NCBI RefSeq assembly: GCF_013408795.1
Contig: NZ_JACCCC010000001.1
Coordinates: 3,410,001 to 3,474,000, forward strand
Direction: 5' to 3'
Origin: Spinactinospora alkalitolerans
GTDB lineage: Bacteria > Actinomycetota > Actinomycetes > Streptosporangiales > Streptosporangiaceae
Length of the DNA stretch: 64,000 nt
Under the pieces are notes generated by a model. It was not told the origin of the DNA. It made no database searches and saw only the letters and a list, made by a program, of their open reading frames with translations. Positions 58,026 to 64,000 of the stretch are shown piece by piece (the stretch's first letter is position 1; each line of letters opens with the position of its first letter). A program made the position numbers and the translations under genes.

Positions 58026-60668
58026 TCAGGCGAGGATCTGGACGTACCCGTCGGTTCCGTGAACGCGGATCCGCTGCCCGTCCCGGATTCTCCGGGTGGC
58101 CTGCTCCACACCCACGACAGCCGGCAGACCGTACTCCCGCGCGATCACCGCCCCGTGCGTCATAAGTCCGCCTACCTCCGTCACCAGTCCGGCGACGGTG
58201 ACGAACAGGGGGGTCCAGCTGGGGTCGGTGTAGGCGGTGACCAGGATGTCGCCCGCCTCAAGGTCGGCCTGCGCCATATCCGTGACGACACGGACACGGC
58301 CTTCGACGGCCCCGGCCGAGACCGGGAGGCCGGCCAGCGCGCCGGGCGGGGCGTCGTCACGCCGATACCGGCCGGTGACGGCCTCGCCGTCCGATGTGAG
58401 GAGCCGGGGCGGGGTGAGCGCCTCGTACGACCGGAACGTCTCCCTCCTTTCCAGAATGAGTTCGGCGTCCACGTCGTTGGTTCGCACGGCTTCTTCCAGC
58501 TCCTGGAACCGGAGGAAGAAGATGTCCTCGTCCTCACGCAGGGCGCCGGACCGGGCGAGGCGGTCGGCTTCCCGCAGCAACGCCTGCTTGTAGACGAAGT
58601 AGCGGCTGACCATGCCGTACTTGGGGTACTCCCGGTATCCGGCGAAGGTGCGGACGCGGTCGATCATCCGCTTGGTCTCCTCGGCCTTGCCCTCGCCGTC
58701 GGGAAGGGCGCGCAAGCGCGCCATCAGTTCCTGTTCCTTCCGTCGTGACTCCCGGAGCCCCCGTTCGAAGCGCCGCTCGCCTTCGCCCGGCTCGAAGTTC
58801 TTGATGTTGCCGAGGATGGCGGGCACGAGTGCGGCGGGCTGCTCGCTCCAGCGCATTCTGGTGATGTCGATCTCGCCCACGCAGCGCATTCCGTACGTGT
58901 CGAGGTAGCTTCGGATGGCGTCACGTGCCTCCGGTCCGCCGACCAGCCCGGCCATCTCGTTCAAAAAGCCGTCGCCCTCCCGGCCTTCGTCCACGACACG
59001 GTGCAGGAACACCACGACGTCCGCGTGCGGCCGGATGGTGTCCGCCACGTCGAGAAGCGCCAGCCCCATCTCCGAGGTGACGTTGCGGGGGACGGATCGC
59101 GTGAGCACATCGGCCGCGTTCTTCTCGCCCAGCCACGCCTCCAAGTGCTCATTGAGCCACCGGCTCGCCTCCATCGCCGCCATGATCACCTGAAGGCTCT
59201 GCGGATCGAAAAGGATGCGCTTCAGCTCTGCGATGTCGGCCCGGATGAAGTCGAGCAGCGCCGGCCCGGACAGATTCCGGATCTCGCGCTGCAGGGCGGC
59301 GACGGAGGCCTCATTGCGTCGGATCAGCTCGCTGACGACGTCGGGATCGGCCGCGATCGGGGCGGGTGCGTCACCGGCGGGTGCGGCGATGGAATCTTCT
59401 TCCGGCAGCGTGCGCAGGAAGTCGCCGCGGTCGAGGACGGTCTGCAGCGCGTCCCCGAGCAGCGGGTCGGAGCTCCCCAGGGTCTCCACGAGGCTCGCGC
59501 GGCCTGCGGGCGTCGCCAGGGCGGGGGCGACGTCGACGAACAACCGTCCGCCCGCCTCGTGCATCGGCCGTGGGGTCGTCAGCTGCCACAGGGAGAGCCC
59601 CAGCGGCTTCATCGCGTCGGTCATCATCTGCTGGTGACCGACAGAGACGTAGACGTGGTTCTCTTGGTCATCGGTCGTGGGGACGGGGAACAGGGTGGTG
59701 ATCGGCCGACTCTGGACGATGTGGAAGTCATCGCCGACCCGACACCATTCGATGTCCTGGGGCCGGCCGAAGTGCGCTTCGATGCGCCGACCCAGCCGCA
59801 CCAGGCGCACGACCTGTGATTCTGTCAGAGTCGACTGCGTCTGCCGCTTCGGCTCGATCGGTGCGTCATGGGTACCGCCTCCCGGCGACGCCTGCGCGAA
59901 CCGGGGCTTGGTGGCGATCGCTGTGGAGACGACCTGGTCGTCGCGCACCGTGTAGACGTCACCGGAGACCAGACCGGAGACGAGCGCCTCGCCGAGCCCC
60001 CAACCGGCTTCCACGGTGACGGTCTTGCGGTTCGAGGTCACCGGGTCCGCGGTGAACAGGGTCCCGGCCGCGTCCGGGAACACCATTTGCTGTACGACCA
60101 CGGCCATACCTATCTTCCGGTGGTCGAAGCCGTTGCGGATACGGTAGGTCACCGCCCGCTCGGTGAACAGCGAGGCCCAGCACCGCCGGACGTGCCGAAG
60201 GATCGCCGCCGGACCCGTGATGTTCAGGTACGAGTCCTGCTGGCCGGCGAAGGACGCAGTCGGCAGGTCCTCGGCGGTCGCGCTGGACCGCACCGCGTAG
60301 GAGGCGTGCTCCCCGAGCCGGGTGAGCGCTTCGCTGATCGCCGCCGCAAGGTCGTCGGGCACCGCGACGCCTTCGACGCTGCGGCGTATATCGGCGCTCA
60401 GGGTACGGATCGCCGCGCGGTCGTCCGGTTCCACGCGCGACAGCAGGTCGAACCGAGTATCGATCGACGGTACCTCGGCAACGATCCGCCGGAAGGCGCC
60501 CGTCGTGACGCAGAAGCCGTCCGGCACGCGGATACCGGCGATCCGCGAGAGCTCGCCCAGAAACGCCCCCTTCCCACCGACGTCTGCGACATTCGTCGCG
60601 TCGATATGCTCGAAACCCAGCACGTAGCGCAATTCCGTTTCCCCGTCGTTCGTCGAGTCGATTCGCAA
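58026..60668 (-). CDS. rph: Rifampin phosphotransferase
   Basis: 880 residues in the three-domain RPH order: an ATP-grasp domain (GGKGAFLGELSRIAGIRVPD, SYAVRSSATAEDLPTASFAG, QQMVFPDAAGTLFTADPVTS), a large central drug-binding domain, and the C-terminal swivelling His domain VTEVGGLMTHGAVIAREYGL with H838. It moves the beta-phosphate of ATP onto the ansa-bridge hydroxyl of rifamycins, giving resistance. The annotated start is a TTG at 60668; a second TTG at 60632, behind GGGGA and directly before RYVLGFEHID, fits the family start better. It stands alone, with an inverted repeat GGAGC/GCTCC at 60681-60698 upstream and no visible rifamycin-associated element. Confidence 0.9.
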   Translation of the reverse strand: MRIDSTNDGETELRYVLGFEHIDATNVADVGGKGAFLGELSRIAGIRVPDGFCVTTGAFRRIVAEVPSIDTRFDLLSRVEPDDRAAIRTLSADIRRSVEGVAVPDDLAAAISEALTRLGEHASYAVRSSATAEDLPTASFAGQQDSYLNITGPAAILRHVRRCWASLFTERAVTYRIRNGFDHRKIGMAVVVQQMVFPDAAGTLFTADPVTSNRKTVTVEAGWGLGEALVSGLVSGDVYTVRDDQVVSTAIATKPRFAQASPGGGTHDAPIEPKRQTQSTLTESQVVRLVRLGRRIEAHFGRPQDIEWCRVGDDFHIVQSRPITTLFPVPTTDDQENHVYVSVGHQQMMTDAMKPLGLSLWQLTTPRPMHEAGGRLFVDVAPALATPAGRASLVETLGSSDPLLGDALQTVLDRGDFLRTLPEEDSIAAPAGDAPAPIAADPDVVSELIRRNEASVAALQREIRNLSGPALLDFIRADIAELKRILFDPQSLQVIMAAMEASRWLNEHLEAWLGEKNAADVLTRSVPRNVTSEMGLALLDVADTIRPHADVVVFLHRVVDEGREGDGFLNEMAGLVGGPEARDAIRSYLDTYGMRCVGEIDITRMRWSEQPAALVPAILGNIKNFEPGEGERRFERGLRESRRKEQELMARLRALPDGEGKAEETKRMIDRVRTFAGYREYPKYGMVSRYFVYKQALLREADRLARSGALREDEDIFFLRFQELEEAVRTNDVDAELILERRETFRSYEALTPPRLLTSDGEAVTGRYRRDDAPPGALAGLPVSAGAVEGRVRVVTDMAQADLEAGDILVTAYTDPSWTPLFVTVAGLVTEVGGLMTHGAVIAREYGLPAVVGVEQATRRIRDGQRIRVHGTDGYVQILA

Positions 60669-61182
60669 AGCAGCAAGTATGGAGCAATTTTCAGCTCCTC
60701 ATGAGACGCGCGAATCAGATATAAAGTGGAAGTGGCGGGGAGCGATCCGCACCTCGTGCGTGGCCCCGGCCGACCCTCTCCCGGCACCGTGACCGAACTG
60801 TCGGCGTCACCGGTCCGAGCACGCCGCGGCGACGACCACCGCGTCTTCCACGGATACGCCGCCGAGCTCGGCGGGTCCCGCGCCGGTAGGAGCTGGACGT
60901 TCTTCCACCACTCGGAACCGGCGCTGGTCTTCGGCCGCTCTGGGCGCATGTCGGCCCGGTTCAGCGCCTACGGCGTGCACCACGCGGCCCATGAGCTGCG
61001 CCGCCGACCCGGACGCGACCTCTGTTCACCCTGCACGTCGTCCACTCCTGCCTGCAGCTGGGCCGCGAGGACGAGATCGAGGACTACCGGACCTGGTCGC
61101 CGGGTGCGACCCGGCCTCGGCGCACTTCAAGCCGCCCCGCGGGCGCTGAGACGGCAGGCACCCGGGCAGATGCCTGGTCCTA
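60669..61182. other. Gap without a recognised gene
   Basis: Plus-strand frames are open here, for example one from 60726, and one frame reads FTLHVVHSCLQLGREDEIED, which looks protein-like, but none carries a known motif over more than about 60 residues and the frames shift. It may be a decayed gene interrupted by the IS5-type element to the right. Confidence 0.3.
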
Positions 61183-62120
61183 GGGCGCGTCCTGTAAGGG
61201 TTCCGACCTGGGGTCAGTGATCATGGCCGAGTGGTAGGGCGCGGTGAGCTGACAGACAAGGCCTGGGCACAGATCGAGCCGCTGCTGCCTCCGCGGGAAA
61301 GCGGAGGCCGCAGGTGGCGTGATCACCGCCAGGTGATCAACGCGATCCTGTGGAAACTCCGCACCGGCGCCCCGTGGCGAGATCTACCTGAGCGCTACGG
61401 ACCCTGGAAGACCGGGCACGAACGGCTGCGGATCTGGACCGCGGACGGCACTTGGGAACGCATCCTCGACCAGGTCATCGTCAAGGACGACTCCGTCGGC
61501 AACGTGGAGTGGACCTTCAGTATCGACTCGGCCTCAGTCCGGGCCCACCAGCACTCCGCCGGGGCCCGGAAAAAGGGGACTGCGCCACCGAGTGGGTCGA
61601 GGAACTCGCCGTCGACGGAGAAGCCCTCGGACGGTCCCGCAGCGGGCTGACCAGCAAGATCCACCTTGCTGTCGACGGCCGCGGCCTGCCGATGTCGATC
61701 ATCCTCACCCCGGGCCAGGCCGGGGACAACCCACAACTGCTGCCACTGCTCGACCAGATCGCGGTCGGCCGTGACGGGCCCGGGCGGCCTCGAAAGCGAC
61801 CTGAGCGGGTGCTGGCAGACAAGGCCTACTCCCATCCCTCGACCCGCGCGGCGATGCGCGAGCGCGGGATCGCGTTCACCAGCCCGGAGAAGAGCGATCA
61901 GATCGCTCGCCGCCGCGCGAAGGGCTCCCGGAGCGGCCGCCCACCACGCTTCGACGCTGAGATCTACGCGGAGCGCAACGTCGTCGAACGTTGTTTCGAC
62001 CGGCTCAAGCAGTTCCGCGCCCTGGCCACCCGCTACGCGAAGCGAGTGGCCTCCTACCGGTCGGAGATCATCATCGCGGCCGTCGTGTTGTGGCTTGCGC
62101 ACCGACTTACAGGACACGCC
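61183..62120 (+). mobile_element. IS5-type (IS427-like) insertion sequence
   Basis: Element ends are GGGCGCGTCCTGTAAG on the left (from 61183) and CTTACAGGACACGCC on the right (to 62120), inverted repeats that match except for one substitution and one extra base. TA flanks both sides (61181-61182, 62121-62122), the target duplication typical of this group. Length is about 938 bp, normal for the group. The TA plus the next base supplies the stop codon of the transposase. Confidence 0.8.
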
Positions 62121-62123
62121 TAA
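61231..62123 (+). CDS. IS5-type transposase, two frames joined by -1 frameshift
   Basis: Frame one (from 61231) has ELTDKAWAQIEPLLPPRESG, LWKLRTGAPWRDLPERYGPW and the first catalytic Asp in FSIDSASVRAHQHSAGARKK. At the A-rich run 61570-61574 followed by GGGG a -1 slip leads to frame two, with LTSKIHLAVDGRGLPMSIIL, ERVLADKAYSHPSTRAAMRE (second Asp) and ERNVVERCFDRLKQFRALAT (Glu). All DDE residues are present and the ends are intact, so it could be mobile. Confidence 0.85.
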
Positions 62124-62207
62124 CGCGCTGGCGCCCCGCTCCTCGCCTGCGGCTCGGTCTCACCTGCCCCGGCCCGGCCGCCGGCAGGTGAGACCAACCG
62201 GTGCGGC

Positions 62208-62765
62208 TCAGCGGGTCCGGTAGCGCGCGTAGATCAGTCCGCTGTCGAAGGCACGCTCCTCGACCAGCTCGAGATCAAGGCGCACGCCGTCGGGGAAGAA
62301 CCGCTTGCCGCCGCCGACCACGCTCGTGGTGATGAACAGGTGGTACTCGTCCACCAGGCCGGCCGCGATCGCCTGGGCCGCGAGGTTCGGGCCGTCGACG
62401 GTGAGGTCGTGATCAGCCTCGGCCTTGAGCTTGCGCACCGCGTCCAGGTCGAAGGTCCGCTCGATCCTGGTCTTCGCGCTGGACACCGACTCAAGCGTCG
62501 TGGAGTACACGATCTTCTCCGCGGCCTGCCAGTCGCGGGCGTACTGCAGGATGTGCGGCGGCTGGTCGGGCTCGGTGTGCGCGGTCTCCCAGTAGACCAT
62601 CGTCTCGTACATCCGTCGGCCGTAGAGGTACGTGCCGACGGGGCGGAAGAGATCGTTGATGAAGATATGCACCTCTTGGTCCTCGGCCCCGGTGCCGAGG
62701 TCGCCCTCCGCCGCCTCGGCGTAGCCGTCGAGCGAGGTGACCATCGAGTAGATGAGCTTTGCCAT
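62208..62765 (-). CDS. RibD C-terminal/dihydrofolate-reductase-like protein
   Basis: 185 residues of the DHFR-like fold of RibD C-terminal relatives: KLIYSMVTSLDGYAEAAEGD at the start, TYLYGRRMYETMVYWETAHT, KIVYSTTLESVSSAKTRIER and the NADPH-binding-type TVDGPNLAAQAIAAGLVDEY, ending FITTSVVGGGKRFFPDGVRL. Standalone members are common in actinomycetes; they are reductases of unknown substrate and do not replace folate DHFR. It starts at ATG 62765 and has no operon partner. Confidence 0.9.
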   Translation of the reverse strand: MAKLIYSMVTSLDGYAEAAEGDLGTGAEDQEVHIFINDLFRPVGTYLYGRRMYETMVYWETAHTEPDQPPHILQYARDWQAAEKIVYSTTLESVSSAKTRIERTFDLDAVRKLKAEADHDLTVDGPNLAAQAIAAGLVDEYHLFITTSVVGGGKRFFPDGVRLDLELVEERAFDSGLIYARYRTR

Positions 62766-62950
62766 GCGTCTCCTTCGAGTACGAGCGTGTCAGTCTGCCA
62801 GCGGTCCTGCAGGCTGTAGACCTCCGCACGACCCGGAACTCATCGATCGGCTGGCCGGCCGGTTCCGTCAACCGTCAGATCCCGGACGAAGCGCACCTCG
62901 TCGGCGGGGTGCCCGCGCTCACCAGGACGGTCTTCCACGCGATCCTGGAC

Positions 62951-63438
62951 ATGGACACGATGACCACCAGCCGCCCCGCGGCGGCTGCGCCCCGCCCCTC
63001 TGGTCTCCGCACCCCGCACAGCTTCCCGACCCGCACCGAACCAGAGATCACCTACCCGCCTTTGGCGGAAAGCGAGTCCCCGTCAATCGAACTCCACATC
63101 AAGCACCTGGCCGACACTAATGCGCACTGGCCCTTCGAACGGTTCCCCAGTGCATTCAGCAGGCCCGTGAGATCGTTGACATGGTCGGGGAAGCCGGCCA
63201 TCCCGACCGCGACACCCTCATCGAGGCCATTGCGAACCTCGATGGGCTCTACCAGCAACTCCACGCGCGCCTGAACCAGCGCGGCGCCGTAGTGGCCACC
63301 GTGGCCTCCGCCCGGCTTCTGCGCAGCGTCATCGGTCAGCGGCCCGACATCCTGCACGCCGGGCAGGTAATTTCCGGACTCCTACTCGACGCTCTGGCCT
63401 CCATGCCATCTGAGAACTCCAGCGACGCACAGACATAG
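62951..63438 (+). pseudogene. Hypothetical protein with a frameshift
   Basis: From ATG 62951 (or 62960) one frame ends with SPSIELHIKHLADTN near 63120. A -1 shift there leads to ALALRTVPQCIQQAREIVDM and NLDGLYQQLHARLNQRGAVV then SARLLRSVIG, which reads as helical, coding-type sequence to a stop at 63438. One missing base would join them. No family is recognised. Alternatively the second part alone (63181-63438, 85 residues) is a small gene. Confidence 0.35.
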
Positions 63439-63677
63439 CCAAGCATCAAAACACAGCCATAAACCCGCTACGACGTTCGTTCACCACCAAGCCCTTGAAC
63501 GGCCCTCGGTGACGGCCGGACAGCTCCCGGGAGGGCTTACTCCCCTACCGGCCCGGCCCTGCGGCATTCGCCGGCATGTGTCCGGGAACCCGCCGGAAGC
63601 GTCCGGGACCGGCCGGTGTTGCGGAAGCGGTATCTGCAACGGGTTCTACCGTGGCCGGGCGCCCCTAAGGTCATCCC

Positions 63678-63965
63678 ATGTCCACTCCTCGATCCCGCCC
63701 CAAGCGCTGGGCGCCGGGCCTGCTCGCCGGACTCGCCGTCCTGGTCCTCGTCGCAGCCGGAGTCGCTGTCTTCACTGTTCAGCGACCGTTTCCCGACTAC
63801 GACGGGGAACTGGCGCTGCCCGGGCTCAGCGCCCCGGTGACGGTGTACCGCGATTCCCACGGCATCCCCCAGCTCTACGCCGACACCGCCGAGGGCCTGT
63901 TCACCGCCCAGGGATACGTGCACGCCCAGGACCGGCTCCGGCAGACAGGCCTCACCACCGCATAA
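63678..63965 (+). pseudogene. Penicillin acylase family protein, truncated N-terminus
   Basis: A membrane anchor or signal (LLAGLAVLVLVAAGVAVFTV) is followed by the start of the acylase alpha chain, APVTVYRDSHGIPQLYADTA and EGLFTAQGYVHAQDRL, the conserved H-G-x-P and G-Y-x-x-A-Q-D-R blocks. After DRLRQ the frame runs into an unrelated TGLTTA and a stop, about 95 residues in place of about 800. The sequence to the window end does not continue the family, so the gene is broken. Confidence 0.7.
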
Positions 63966-64000
63966 CCCCACACCCCCCAGGCCACACCGCTGCACGGAGC

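Noticed and set aside
60669-60800. Search for the 19-bp rifamycin-associated element before rph
   Set aside because: No sequence resembling the inverted element was seen; only a short GGAGC/GCTCC repeat is present.
1-64000. tRNA, rRNA, CRISPR array or replication origin
   Set aside because: No cloverleaf, rRNA-like stretch, regularly spaced repeat or DnaA-box cluster was recognised on reading.

Overview
The window is very GC-rich, uses GTG and TTG starts freely, and has tightly packed operons with high-GC third codon positions. Its gene content (PucR, IclR, LacI, GlxA and TrmB regulators, a GH78 rhamnosidase, rifampin phosphotransferase) fits a high-GC Actinomycetota, probably a soil filamentous actinomycete. 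The family cannot be fixed from the sequence alone. No rRNA, tRNA or CRISPR array was found. The region looks like an accessory catabolic zone: self-contained uptake and degradation operons, each with its own regulator, separated by broken mobile elements.

Layout. (1) 1-3.5 kb: edge of an IS481 transposase, a VOC protein, an AraC regulator, and a GlxA-type regulator divergent from an HD-domain hydrolase. (2) 3.6-12.2 kb: a seven-gene minus-strand operon (MFS, FGGY kinase, GlpD, alkyl-DHAP-synthase-like flavoenzyme, GlpP, ABM protein, Zn alcohol dehydrogenase). It is read from a clear promoter through a leader that contains an intrinsic terminator, and the operon encodes a GlpP-type antiterminator. 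(3) 12.3-12.6 kb: an integrase tail. (4) 12.7-30.6 kb: the most unusual block. It holds an amidase, two paralogous permeases, a gamma-glutamyltransferase homologue, RidA, a fused ETF beta-alpha protein, an aldehyde dehydrogenase, a heme-oxygenase-like diiron protein (all six CADD-type metal ligands present), Rieske ferredoxin, ferredoxin reductase, second Rieske protein, an MFS exporter, a PucR regulator and a GlcG/HbpS protein. Three of its transcription units carry the same inverted repeat TGCACA-N17/18-TGTGCA about 90-125 bp before the start codon. I read this as a coordinated oxygenase-based pathway for an amine or amide compound; the substrate is unknown.

(5) 30.6-31.8 kb: a decayed ISL3 transposase next to a broken IolE-like isomerase gene. 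(6) 31.9-40.8 kb: a LacI regulator with two operators, a complete Dpp/Opp-type ABC importer, an inositol-monophosphatase-like enzyme and a ParB/sulfiredoxin-like protein. (7) 40.9-41.2 kb: tails of a UvrD-like helicase and an IS3 transposase. (8) 41.3-46.2 kb: a double-length IclR regulator divergent from an MHS-type transporter, a 2-hydroxyacid dehydrogenase and an RraA-like aldolase, closed by a strong terminator. (9) 46.6-49.9 kb: an MFS transporter and nitrilase operon divergent from a TrmB-type regulator, with two matching operators. (10) 50-55.4 kb: a deleted EamA transporter, an orphan BtrH-like acyltransferase, and a secreted GH78 alpha-L-rhamnosidase with two LacI-type operators exactly 200 bp apart.

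(11) 55.4-64 kb: a mobile-element-rich end with an intact IS630 element, a collapsed Tn3 transposase, rifampin phosphotransferase, an intact IS5-type element, a RibD/DHFR-like protein, a frameshifted hypothetical gene and a truncated penicillin acylase start.
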